Shown here piece after piece: positions 8,555-16,734 of a DNA stretch of 43,067 nucleotides; position 1 is the stretch's first letter, and the number at the start of each line of letters is the position of its first letter. The notes under the pieces were generated by a model, which was not told the origin of the DNA, did no database searches, and was given only the letters and a program-made list of their open reading frames with translations. The stretch is from NCBI GenBank assembly GCA_964407285.1, contig CAYOVG010000013.1, forward strand, positions 1-43,067, given 5' to 3'. The stretch is from CAYOVG01 sp964407285 (GTDB lineage: Bacteria; Desulfobacterota; Syntrophobacteria; Syntrophobacterales; Syntrophobacteraceae). A program made the translations under genes and the position numbers.

Positions 8555-9475
8555 TTATCGCTTCGCCTTCCTTTTCGATCCCCCGGGACGGTCCGGTTTT
8601 GCCGGCCCGGGGGACTTCTCCGGTGGAACGTATCCCTCGTATACCGTGATATCATCGTAGTAGTGGTAGTAAACGGGCGTATCGGCCTCGTCCGAAGGAT
8701 ACCAACTGACGGCTTCGACGAAGGGCTTCGTGCCGGGTTCCCTTTTCACTTCCTTCAGGGTGTACAGGAGCTGTTCGTCGATCCACACCTTTATTTCGCC
8801 GTCGGTGGATTCGGGAGTGGAAGGCACGTTTATGAACAGGCGGATCTTGTGCCACTTGAGATCGCCGAAGCCGGGGCGCCAGTTGACGGCGAGCCTGTTC
8901 GGGCACTTGTATGTGCCGTCGGAGTTCGGGAAGCAGTAGTCCTTGCTTCCGTCCAGGGTCTGGGGGGTGCCGATCCAGGTTACCTTGCGGGTCGGCAGAA
9001 GGGTGCCGTTTTCCCAGTAGGAGGAGTACCATCCCTCATCCTGGTGGGCGGATATAGCCGTGGCGAAGTACTTCGAATTCTCCTCGCCGTATTTGATAAA
9101 CGGTCTGATGCTCTTTACGTTGGCGCCGGCGAGAGGCCATGTGCTGAATTTTTCGTGGTAAACTATCGTGATCGGATTGCTGTGCAGTCCTTTGACGATC
9201 ATCGGGGAAAACCGTGCGGCATCGCCCGTCGCCCTTGTCGGTCCCCCCCGCTTCTTGATGCATTTGCCGGTAACGCCGCCCGGCGCGATGGTTGCGAAAC
9301 GATCCAGGTTGGGGCTGCTTTCGCCTCCGGCGGCCATCCATACGGCATTGGGGGTTTTGCCGGGGCCGTCGAAAGCGCAACGGAAGAGGATATCGCCCTG
9401 GGCAGCCGGCAGGGCGGGGACGGGCAGGAACGAAAATGCGATGAAAACGAAAAGACAACCGGCGCGCGTTTGCAT
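8555..9475 (-). CDS. secreted concanavalin-like (polysaccharide-lyase-fold) protein
   Basis: A 306-residue protein with a clear signal peptide (CLFVFIAFSFLPVPALPA, cleavage before AQG). The second half (WHKIRLFINVP, DGEIKVWIDEQLLYTL, YYHYYDDITVYEG) resembles the beta-jelly-roll of family 14/20 polysaccharide lyases and related LamG-like proteins. No catalytic residues can be assigned. AGAGGTGA lies upstream of the ATG. The Lys/Arg/Pro-rich tail (KSPGPAKPDRPGGSKRKAKR) is unusual. It may bind or cleave an extracellular glycan; this is inference from fold resemblance only. Confidence 0.6.
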   Translation of the reverse strand: MQTRAGCLFVFIAFSFLPVPALPAAQGDILFRCAFDGPGKTPNAVWMAAGGESSPNLDRFATIAPGGVTGKCIKKRGGPTRATGDAARFSPMIVKGLHSNPITIVYHEKFSTWPLAGANVKSIRPFIKYGEENSKYFATAISAHQDEGWYSSYWENGTLLPTRKVTWIGTPQTLDGSKDYCFPNSDGTYKCPNRLAVNWRPGFGDLKWHKIRLFINVPSTPESTDGEIKVWIDEQLLYTLKEVKREPGTKPFVEAVSWYPSDEADTPVYYHYYDDITVYEGYVPPEKSPGPAKPDRPGGSKRKAKR

Positions 9476-9770
9476 GGTGGATCACCTCTGCTTCTCGGTA
9501 CGGGTCCGCGGAATAGAGTGAACAAATCCTCTCTCCCCAAGCCAAGAAACAATCTATTCACGAAAATTCCAAAGAAAATAGGGCAACGCTTGTTTGGAAG
9601 CGAGGTCCTTTCCATTTCGCACGCTCCACCTGTTTGTTCTTGCGTCCGTTTTTGGGCTCATGTAGTATCGGCAAAATACAAGTGAACTTGTTATATATGA
9701 CGTTTGAGGTATCCTAAGAACAAGCACTATCAAGAGGCTGTGGTGTTTTCCATGCCGGGGAGTCAGGGAA

Positions 9771-10688
9771 ATGAGATCAGCACGATTTATTGTCTCTCTA
9801 ATGATGATAGTTCAGATGGCGCTTCCTTCCGTGATTGGCGCCGAGACCGCGGCATCGAGAGCACCCGCCGTGAACGCAGCCGGTGCTCGGACGGCGGGGC
9901 AAGCGCCTGCCGCGGCCGGGGATGATGAAGATGCCGCCAGATCCGCCTCCGCCCTCCGGGAATCCGCGACAGCGGATTTGTTCCACGGAGCCACGCAGGG
10001 AGACCTGGCGAGAGTCGAATCCGCGGTCGCAAATGGAGTCAACCTCGATGCGGCCGACATGGAAGGCGATACGGCCCTCATGAAGGCGGCGACGAATGGT
10101 CATCTGGACGTGGTTACGTACCTTCTCCAGCACGGGGCCGACCCCAATATTCGTAACAGCAGGGGAGCGACGGCGCTCATGATGGCTGCATGGGGAGGGT
10201 ATTCCAAGATAGTGCAGGCCCTGCTTTCCTCCGGCTCCCTGGTGGACATCGAATCCGCACAGGGCGTTCCCGTGCCTCAAAAGCGGGGTGTGAATGCCCT
10301 CATGGCGGCCACCATGGCGGGTAATATCGATGTGGTCAGGTTGCTGGTGGCGCGCAAGGCAGACGTCAACGTGCGCGATGCCGACGGAGAAACCCCGCTC
10401 ATGTATGCCGTTCGATACGGGCGTCCCAATATCGCAAGGTTTCTTGTGGATAACGGAGCATTTATCGATGCAAGAGACGCCTATGGAAGGACGCCCCTGA
10501 TACTCACGGCGGTTTTCGGTCAAATGGAGACTGCAAAGATGCTTCTGGCCAAAGGCGCCGACCCCAAGATCATCGATAAGAACGGCCTTAATGCCGCCAG
10601 GTATGCGTGGGCTTTGGATAGAGACGAAATGGTGGGAATGTTTGAAAGAGTCGGGGGGCGGCTGCGGTACAAGAGCAGCGAGCTTTGA
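9771..10688 (+). CDS. exported ankyrin-repeat protein
   Basis: A 305-residue protein with an N-terminal signal peptide (VSLMMIVQMALPSVIGA) followed by about six ankyrin repeats from residue 70 on (for example GDTALMKAATNGHLDVVTYL and GATALMMAAWGGYSKIVQAL). Ankyrin stacks mediate protein-protein contacts; in bacteria exported versions act in the periplasm or on partners outside the cell. No catalytic domain is seen. It stands alone, and a heptamer array begins 2 nt after its stop codon. Confidence 0.88.
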   Translation: MRSARFIVSLMMIVQMALPSVIGAETAASRAPAVNAAGARTAGQAPAAAGDDEDAARSASALRESATADLFHGATQGDLARVESAVANGVNLDAADMEGDTALMKAATNGHLDVVTYLLQHGADPNIRNSRGATALMMAAWGGYSKIVQALLSSGSLVDIESAQGVPVPQKRGVNALMAATMAGNIDVVRLLVARKADVNVRDADGETPLMYAVRYGRPNIARFLVDNGAFIDARDAYGRTPLILTAVFGQMETAKMLLAKGADPKIIDKNGLNAARYAWALDRDEMVGMFERVGGRLRYKSSEL

Positions 10689-10690
10689 GC

Positions 10691-10779
10691 GGGTTGCGGG
10701 TTGCGGGTTGCGGGTTGCGGGTTGCGGGTTGCGGGTTGCGGGTTGCGGAAAATCGCACGGGCCGCCATGCCGTGTCAAG
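10691..10779 (+). repeat. eight GGGTTGC heptamers plus conserved 33-base flank, copy 2
   Basis: Eight perfect GGGTTGC units run from 10691 to 10746. They are followed by the same 33-base flank seen at 15-47. The two copies diverge immediately after 10779 and 47. The array starts just after the ankyrin gene stop. Confidence 0.93.
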
Positions 10780-10987
10780 AACTCTTTTGTCAAATCCGTA
10801 GATTTTATTCCAGGGCCGGACTGGGCTGACAAAAATCACCGGTCCAGCTAAGAAAACGGACGGAAATTGCCTTTCCGGTTCTGTGCCGCGGTTTTGCGTG
10901 CCGCGGGATGTGCCTAAATTTCTCGCCAGTGGCCCTTCAAACGAGTAGAGGGCCGTGCGTGCATCCGTGAACAGGCAGGTGAGAGCC

Positions 10988-11405
10988 ATGAGCACATCCG
11001 GCAAAGAGTACAAGAGTCCGGTCCGAAAGCTCATCGCCTTCTTCGAGAAAAGTCGCGATGGACGGAAGAGCGCCTTGGGATTTGTTCGCGCCTCCCCGAT
11101 GTGAAAGTGGCTTATCACCGCTACACTTTGGGGCGGATCGGGCTTCACGTGTACTTCATCCTGCAAGCATCCGTGAACACGACCCCGGAGTTCGTGGAGC
11201 TGAACGCAGATGCCCTATTCTCGGCAACCCCGTGTGTGGTAGAGATTCGGTCCCCTGCGGGCTTTGAGCTCAAGATCCGAACCGGGGCTGCCTTCCCACC
11301 GCAATTGGCACAACCGGCAATCTGTTTTCTGGGTGAGAGCCGATGATCCGTATAACTGCTCAAATGCGCATCTTCGTCTGTATCGAGCCCGTTTTCCCCG
11401 GCTGA
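10988..11405 (+). pseudogene. insertion-sequence remnants, including an IS66-like tnpA/tnpB junction
   Basis: Three pieces lie in a row. A 38-codon ORF at 10988-11104 (KEYKSPVRKLIAFFEKSRDG) looks like the N-terminus of a transposase family that begins with SVRKL..FF..SRD. An overlapping frame from 11101 continues with HRYTLGRIGLHVYFILQA, which resembles an interior part of the same type. The same frame then ends in VVEIRSPAGFELKIRTG, like the end of IS66 TnpA. A start at 11343 overlaps that stop (ATGA) and reads MIRITAQMRIFVCIEPV, like the IS66 TnpB N-terminus, before stopping. The whole is a decayed mosaic. Confidence 0.5.
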
Positions 11406-11485
11406 TCCTTTTTTCGTAGGGATTTTGAGAGGGAATTGGCCTGGAAAGTGAGATTGACGCATCCAAGGCTGCTGAAGCTTCGCGC

Positions 11486-11508
11486 GGCGACGGTCATGCC
11501 GCGTCGCC
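11486..11508. repeat. REP-like palindrome
   Basis: A perfect 7-bp inverted repeat, GGCGACG (11486-11492) and CGTCGCC (11502-11508), around GTCATGCCG. It lies just beyond the stop codon of the minus-strand response regulator. The part reading CATGCCGCGTC resembles the end of the conserved flank of the heptamer repeats (10 of 11 bases). There is no T-run, so it is not a standard terminator. Confidence 0.45.
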
Positions 11509-11514
11509 ATGCCG

Positions 11515-12315
11515 CTACGACTGCCGCGATTCCTGAATGATCTGCTCAGCCCGCTTCAGAGTCGATATGTCCGTAACGGTCGCTATACCGCCCTTGAACG
11601 TTCCGTCTTCATCGAAAATCGGCGACGAGGATATGATGGTCGGCAGCCTGGTCCCGTTCTTCCGGAGCAGGTCGATCTCGAAATGCACCCGGTCGCTCAT
11701 GAACGGCTTCGCGATTTCCTCCTGGAGCCTGACCTGCCCGCCGGCGTCCAGCAGGTCCGTGATGGGACGGCCTATGAGTTCTTCCCGCGTGAAGCCCAAC
11801 ATATCGCAGAGCTTATCGTTGACGTAGGTTATCGTTCCCCGGGAATCCTGGACTCCGAGCCCTTCGTTCATCGTCTCCACCAGCATCCTGTACTGCTGCT
11901 CGCTCTTGCGCAACGCTTCCGCCGCCCGTTGCCGGTCGATGGCGTACCGTATCGAACGCTCCAGCAACGGCGCATTGATCTGACCCTTCACGAGGTAATC
12001 CGCGGCACCCGCGCGCATCGCCGCCACATCGATGTCGTAATTGCCCTGGCCCGTCAGAAAGATGATAGGCGCTCGGCATCCCCTTTGCTTTGCTTCGCGC
12101 AGAAGCGTCAGACCGTCATATTCTCCGAGACGATAGTCCAGGAGATAGACATCGTAGCAACGGCTTTCGATGGCATCCAGGGCATCGTGATAGGTCTGAA
12201 CCCAGTCCAGCGCATATCCGGATTGGGATATTTCAGAGAGTAAATCACGTACGAGAACGAAATCGTCCTCGTCGTCCTCTATGAGGAGGACCCGTAGAGG
12301 AGGAGCATCCATCAT
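11515..12315 (-). CDS. response regulator with REC and PAS domains
   Basis: Receiver domain (about 7-125) with the acidic pair EDDEDD, the phospho-acceptor Asp in LLDYRLGEYDG, Thr in IIFLTGQG and Lys in DYLVKGQIN. A PAS domain follows (about 140-255, ending in the PAC region GGIATVTDIS). There is no DNA-binding, kinase or cyclase output, so the signal must pass by protein contact. The ATG at 12315 is preferred over the GTG at 12324 because the GTG lies within the AGGAAAAGG ribosome binding site. No kinase is adjacent. A broken relative is found at 31400-31571. Confidence 0.88.
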   Translation of the reverse strand: MMDAPPLRVLLIEDDEDDFVLVRDLLSEISQSGYALDWVQTYHDALDAIESRCYDVYLLDYRLGEYDGLTLLREAKQRGCRAPIIFLTGQGNYDIDVAAMRAGAADYLVKGQINAPLLERSIRYAIDRQRAAEALRKSEQQYRMLVETMNEGLGVQDSRGTITYVNDKLCDMLGFTREELIGRPITDLLDAGGQVRLQEEIAKPFMSDRVHFEIDLLRKNGTRLPTIISSSPIFDEDGTFKGGIATVTDISTLKRAEQIIQESRQS

Positions 12316-12579
12316 GTCAATCACCTTTTCCTAAGGTTTAAAGAACGTTATACCACATGGCTCCGGGCCAAATCATCCAAGAATAACCCATTTTGAATCC
12401 AATGGCTAGATGTTCATCCTTCGAACTGTCCGGAATGGCGAAGAATCAGGTCGAGGAACGCAACTTAGCTCTATATAGTTGAATACTATAGCTTTTCTGA
12501 ATCCTGTGATTAGTTTACCTGTGAGACTGAAACCCCTTGAACATTACCACCGCTCAAATCTCGCGAGAGGTGACAACCG

Positions 12580-13806
12580 ATGGAACCGAGAATGGAGAAG
12601 TGCCCGGTAACGGCATGCCTGCCGGCTGAAGCTTATGCCGGCAATGGACTGAACAATCAACCAACCGTCGCATCGGCGGCCGATACCGCAGACGCGATGG
12701 AAACGGCTCGCACGGTCGGGTTGCGCTATCTTACGGACAACCAGGCGGGAATCCGCAGGAGGCGCGCCGGCAAGGGTTTTACATACCGCGGGCCTGGAGA
12801 GGGGAAAATACAAAACCCTGATGAACTCGAACGCATCCGGTCTCTTCGGATACCTCCCGCCTGGAAGGACGTATGGATATCGCCGGTTCCCGAAAGCCAC
12901 CTCCAGGCTACCGGCAGAGACGCCAAAGGCCGCAAGCAGTACATCTATCATCCGCGGTGGAGAGCGCTTAGGGACCAGAACAAGTTCAGCCGGATGGTGG
13001 CCTTCGGCATGGCCCTCCCGCGAATACGCGAACGCACGGAGCGCGACCTGGGGCTTCCCGGATTGGCGAGGAACAAGGTGCTCGCAACGGTGGTGCGGTT
13101 GCTGGAAAAGACTCTCATACGGGTCGGCAACAAGGAATATGTGCGGGAAAACCAGTCTTACGGCCTTACGACCCTGGAAAGGTCTCATCTCGACGTCAAA
13201 GGCGCCAGGGTGCGCTTCAGCTTCCGGGGAAAATCCGGAAAAGAGCACACCATAGAAGTGAACGACCGCCGCCTCGCCCGCATCGTGAAGCAGTGCCGGG
13301 AAATCCCCGGGCACGAACTGTTCCGCTACGTCGACGACGACGGCCAGTATCGCGCTATCGATTCATCCGACGTGAACGCATATCTGCGGGAGATAGGCGG
13401 AGAATGCTTCACCGCGAAGGATTTTCGCACCTGGGGAGGCACGGTGCATGCCGCCGCCGCGCTCAAGGAGACAGGGCCGTTCAAATCGGAGCGCGAAGCA
13501 AAGAAAAATATTGTCGAGACGGTCAAGAGAGTCTCTCATCACCTGGGGAATAAGCCCTCCATCTGCCGGACGTACTACATCCATCCGGCCGTAATCGAAA
13601 CGTACATGGATGGAAGCCTTCTGCGGATACTCGATGAATGGGAGCGGGAGGGAGCGCGAAACAGCGGCCCTCATCAGCTCAAACCGGTTGAAAAGGCCGT
13701 GCTGGATATTCTCCGGCGCAAAATGGCGAATGGACAGGTATGCATCGGCGCAGGGGTGGAAGTGGAGGAGATGGAGGAGATGCCGGAAGCGCGGATCGTG
13801 AAATGA
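12580..13806 (+). CDS. DNA topoisomerase IB
   Basis: Bacterial/poxvirus-type topoisomerase IB, which relaxes supercoils through a 3'-phosphotyrosyl intermediate. The 408 residues include the N-terminal DNA-binding region (GFTYRG..., IPPAWKDVWISP, GRDAKGRKQYIYHP) and catalytic segments LIRVGNKEY, FTAKDFRTWGGT and the tyrosine in SICRTYYIHP. An extra 45-residue N-terminus precedes the family's usual start and may be non-conserved. GAGAGGTGA precedes the ATG. The enzyme is patchily distributed in bacteria and often acquired laterally. No functional partner is adjacent. Confidence 0.92.
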   Translation: MEPRMEKCPVTACLPAEAYAGNGLNNQPTVASAADTADAMETARTVGLRYLTDNQAGIRRRRAGKGFTYRGPGEGKIQNPDELERIRSLRIPPAWKDVWISPVPESHLQATGRDAKGRKQYIYHPRWRALRDQNKFSRMVAFGMALPRIRERTERDLGLPGLARNKVLATVVRLLEKTLIRVGNKEYVRENQSYGLTTLERSHLDVKGARVRFSFRGKSGKEHTIEVNDRRLARIVKQCREIPGHELFRYVDDDGQYRAIDSSDVNAYLREIGGECFTAKDFRTWGGTVHAAAALKETGPFKSEREAKKNIVETVKRVSHHLGNKPSICRTYYIHPAVIETYMDGSLLRILDEWEREGARNSGPHQLKPVEKAVLDILRRKMANGQVCIGAGVEVEEMEEMPEARIVK

Positions 13807-13941
13807 ATCACGATTCTTTTCGAGCCGAGCCGCCGGGATCTGCAAAAAAACGCCGTATGCGGTTGAAAGTTTGCACATTTTCGTTAAGCTTAGGTGTTTC
13901 AACCAATCACTGTGGAAACGAAGGGGAAGGGATTATCGCAT

Positions 13942-14946
13942 ATGCCCGGGGTGCTTTTGGATGTAGTGGATCTGCAGACGTATTTCTTCACGGAGAGGGG
14001 AGTCGCCAAGGCGGTGGACCGGGCCGGTTTCCGGGTCCATGAGGGCCAGGTGCTCGGTATCGTCGGTGAATCGGGATGCGGCAAGAGCGTCACCGCGCTT
14101 TCCGTCATGCGGCTCATCTCCGAGCCCGGCAGGATCGTGGGGGGGCGCATCGTTTTCGACGGGACGGACCTGCTCACGCTCTCCGAACCGCGGATGAGGG
14201 AGATCCGTGGAAACAGCATATCCATGATCTTCCAGGAACCCATGACCTCCCTCAATCCCGTCTTTCGAGTGGGGGACCAGATCGCCGAAGTCATCCAGGT
14301 GCACCGCGATGTCGGAAGGAAAGAATCGCTCGACAGGGCCGTTGAATTACTCCGCCAGGTCGGAATTCCTTCTCCCGAAAAGCGCGTGAAGGACTATCCC
14401 CACCAGATGAGCGGCGGCATGAGGCAGCGCGTTATGATCGCGATGGCGCTTGCGTGCGGTCCCCGGCTTCTCATTGCCGACGAACCCACCACGGCCCTGG
14501 ACGTCACCATCCAGGCGCAAATCCTGGAACTCCTGCAGCAGCTCAAGGAGACCACGGGGGCCGCGATCATGCTCATTACCCACGATCTCGGAGTCATTGC
14601 GGAAAACGCCGAGCAGGTCGTGGTGATGTACGCGGGCAGGGTCGTCGAAGAAGCCTCCGTATACGATCTTTTCAACAATCCGCTCCATCCCTACACCCAG
14701 GGCCTGTTGCGCTCCGTTCCCAGGCGTTCCGTCGAGGACGGAAGCAAGCGCCTCACGGCCATCAAGGGCGTGGTGCCGAGCCTTCTCGACCTTCCGCCGG
14801 GCTGCAAGTTCAACGACCGCTGCCCTCACGCCTTCGACCGCTGCTTCGAAGAGGAACCCGGTTTGCTGCTTCCTCCCGACGGCCATCCCGTGCGGTGTTG
14901 GCTTTACGATGATAAGGATGGAAAGAAAAACGATGAGGAGAGATAG
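13942..14946 (+). CDS. oligopeptide/dipeptide ABC transporter ATPase (OppD/DppD type)
   Basis: First ATPase of a peptide or nickel-type importer. It has Walker A GESGCGKS, signature MSGGMRQRV, Walker B LLIADEPTTALD and the Opp/Dpp C-terminal Cys motif (CKFNDRCPHAFDRC), which may bind a cluster in this subfamily. The ATG at 13942 is chosen because AAGGGGAAGGGA lies just upstream; a GTG at 13894 is also in frame. It is followed 3 nt later by the OppF gene. No permease or binding-protein gene is within the window, so the pair probably serves a transporter encoded elsewhere. Confidence 0.9.
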   Translation: MPGVLLDVVDLQTYFFTERGVAKAVDRAGFRVHEGQVLGIVGESGCGKSVTALSVMRLISEPGRIVGGRIVFDGTDLLTLSEPRMREIRGNSISMIFQEPMTSLNPVFRVGDQIAEVIQVHRDVGRKESLDRAVELLRQVGIPSPEKRVKDYPHQMSGGMRQRVMIAMALACGPRLLIADEPTTALDVTIQAQILELLQQLKETTGAAIMLITHDLGVIAENAEQVVVMYAGRVVEEASVYDLFNNPLHPYTQGLLRSVPRRSVEDGSKRLTAIKGVVPSLLDLPPGCKFNDRCPHAFDRCFEEEPGLLLPPDGHPVRCWLYDDKDGKKNDEER

Positions 14947-14949
14947 ATA

Positions 14950-15999
14950 GTGCAAGCAACGCCGACAGGCCGGGACCGCCGTGACGACCATGACGACTTG
15001 GTGGTCCTTGAGGGGGTCAAGAAATACTATCCCGTAACGGGCGGGTTCATGCGCCGCTCGAAGGGTGAAATCAGGGCGGTTGACGGGATCGACCTCACCA
15101 TACGCCGTGGAGAGACGTTAGGGCTCGTCGGAGAGAGCGGGTGCGGGAAGTCGACGCTTGGGAGGGCCATTCTGCGCCTGGAGGAACCGACCGCGGGCAG
15201 CATCCGTTTCGACGGCCGTGATGTCCTCAAACTTTCCCGCGAGGAACTGCGGCTCTTGCGCAGGCGCATGCAGATCATTTTTCAGGACCCGTATTCGTCC
15301 CTCAACCCGCGCCAGACGATCGGGCGCATCATCGGAGAGGGGCTCGTGATCCATGGTGTCGGAACGCCTGCCGAACGGGAGGAGCGTGTCCGCGAACTCA
15401 TGGAAGTCGTGGGACTCCGGCCGGAATACATCACCCGCTACCCGCATGAATTCAGCGGGGGACAGCGCCAGAGGATCGGCATCGCCCGCGCGCTCGCCCT
15501 GCAGCCGGAACTCATCGTCTGCGACGAACCCCTCTCGGCCCTGGACGTTTCCATCCAGGCCCAGATCATCAATCTGCTGCAGGACCTGCAGGAACAGTAT
15601 CACCTGACGTACCTGTTCATATCCCACGACCTGTCGGTGGTAAAGCACATCAGCGACCGCGTGGCCGTCATGTACCGGGGAAGAATCCTGGAACTGGCGG
15701 ACAAGGCCGACCTCTACCGCAATCCTTTCCACCCGTACACCCGGACCCTTCTCGACGCCGTGCCCATCCCGGACCCGAACCGCAGGAGAAAGCGAGGCGC
15801 CGCGATCCGGGAAAGCGCCGATACCGCGGCCGTGTCGGCCGGCTGCAACTTCAAGGTCCGGTGCCCGCGGGCCGAACCGGGTTGCGAGGCGCAAACGCCT
15901 CCGCTTCGGGAGATTGCGCCCAACCACTGGGTTCGATGCCACGAGGTGGAGTATCAGGAGGAGTTGCCCGCTTCCTTGTCTACTTCCGCTTCCGCCTGA
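14950..15999 (+). CDS. oligopeptide/dipeptide ABC transporter ATPase (OppF/DppF type)
   Basis: Second ATPase of the pair, 349 residues, starting at a GTG with GAGGAGAGA upstream. It has Walker A GESGCGKST, signature SGGQRQRIGIARAL, Walker B LIVCDEPLSALD, H-loop ISHDLSVV and the C-terminal motif (CNFKVRCPRAEPGC). Its partner is the gene directly upstream. Its last 46 nt overlap the end of a convergent small gene on the minus strand. Confidence 0.9.
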   Translation: MQATPTGRDRRDDHDDLVVLEGVKKYYPVTGGFMRRSKGEIRAVDGIDLTIRRGETLGLVGESGCGKSTLGRAILRLEEPTAGSIRFDGRDVLKLSREELRLLRRRMQIIFQDPYSSLNPRQTIGRIIGEGLVIHGVGTPAEREERVRELMEVVGLRPEYITRYPHEFSGGQRQRIGIARALALQPELIVCDEPLSALDVSIQAQIINLLQDLQEQYHLTYLFISHDLSVVKHISDRVAVMYRGRILELADKADLYRNPFHPYTRTLLDAVPIPDPNRRRKRGAAIRESADTAAVSAGCNFKVRCPRAEPGCEAQTPPLREIAPNHWVRCHEVEYQEELPASLSTSASA

Positions 16000-16244
16000 A
16001 GCTTCTTGAACTTCGGCGTTTCAGTTATCTTTCTGGCCCTTGCTTCTTCCACGTCTTCCGGAGTGAGGTGAATCTCGCCGCACTCCGGGCATGCCGCATT
16101 CACGCTGTCGCCGATGGTGCGCGCCCTGATTTCGTCAACCGTCATATGCCCGACGGAACCGCACCTGGTGTCTATGCGCACGGCGCGAACCCCGGTGATT
16201 TCCCGTTTCTTCTCCTCCGCTTCCTTTTTCTCCTTCTTTTCCAT
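15954..16244 (-). CDS. small Cys-containing protein, last gene of the Hdr-like operon
   Basis: A 96-residue hydrophilic protein with a Lys/Glu-rich N-terminus and a CPECG knuckle plus an upstream Cys (TRCGSVGHMT ... AACPECGEIH), suggesting a small zinc-ribbon-like fold with only three cysteines. I do not recognise a family. GGAGG lies 4 nt before its ATG, and it begins 28 nt after mvhD, so it is probably the last gene of the operon. Its 3' end overlaps the OppF gene on the other strand by 46 nt. A role as an accessory or assembly factor is only a guess. Confidence 0.6.
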   Translation of the reverse strand: MEKKEKKEAEEKKREITGVRAVRIDTRCGSVGHMTVDEIRARTIGDSVNAACPECGEIHLTPEDVEEARARKITETPKFKKLQAEAEVDKEAGNSS

Positions 16245-16272
16245 TCAGCCTCCGTGTGTTCTCTGAGCGCCA

Positions 16273-16734
16273 CTACGATCGCGGGTGCTCGGCAAACGGC
16301 GTGGGACCGAGTTCCCGGGCGGTCCCGGCCATCTTTCGAACGGCATCCGCAAACCGGTCCGCCTCGGCGGATGAGCACCAGACCACGGCAAACCTTTCCC
16401 TTTCCAGTCCCATCGCTTCGATTGCGGACTCCACTACTCCCAGCCGCGCTTCCGCCTTGAGGTTCCCTTCAAGGTAACGGCATTCCCCCGGATGGCATCC
16501 CATGATCATAACCGCGCCCGCGCCCCGCGTGAACGCCTCGATTACCAGGTTCGGATGCACCATCCCCGTGCACATCACCCGGATGATCCGGACGTTGAAT
16601 GGGTATTGCATCCTGGCCGTTCCCGCCAGGTCCGCGGCGGCATAGGAGCACCAGTTACAGCAGAAAACCAGCACTATGGGTTCGGACGGCATTTCTTCAC
16701 CTTGCAAGTTTCCACCCGGTTCCTCCAAATCCAT
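16273..16734 (-). CDS. mvhD: MvhD-type iron-sulfur subunit
   Basis: Electron-transfer protein that links HdrA to a hydrogenase or formate dehydrogenase; in methanogens it carries a [2Fe-2S] cluster. Conserved cysteines are in FCCNWCSY, VMCTGMV, GCHPGEC and VWCSSAE, and the family core runs to the end. The ATG at 16734 overlaps the hdrA stop (TGATG). A second in-frame ATG at 16692 (MPSEPIV, with AGGTG upstream) gives 139 residues, closer to the family's usual N-terminus. The gene sits directly after hdrA, the standard arrangement. No hydrogenase or formate dehydrogenase gene is in the window. Confidence 0.88.
   Translation of the reverse strand: MDLEEPGGNLQGEEMPSEPIVLVFCCNWCSYAAADLAGTARMQYPFNVRIIRVMCTGMVHPNLVIEAFTRGAGAVMIMGCHPGECRYLEGNLKAEARLGVVESAIEAMGLERERFAVVWCSSAEADRFADAVRKMAGTARELGPTPFAEHPRS

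Noticed and set aside
8580..8613. Hairpin CCCCCGGG...CCCGGGGG as a terminator
   Set aside because: It lies inside the 3' end of the minus-strand gene and has no T-run on either side.
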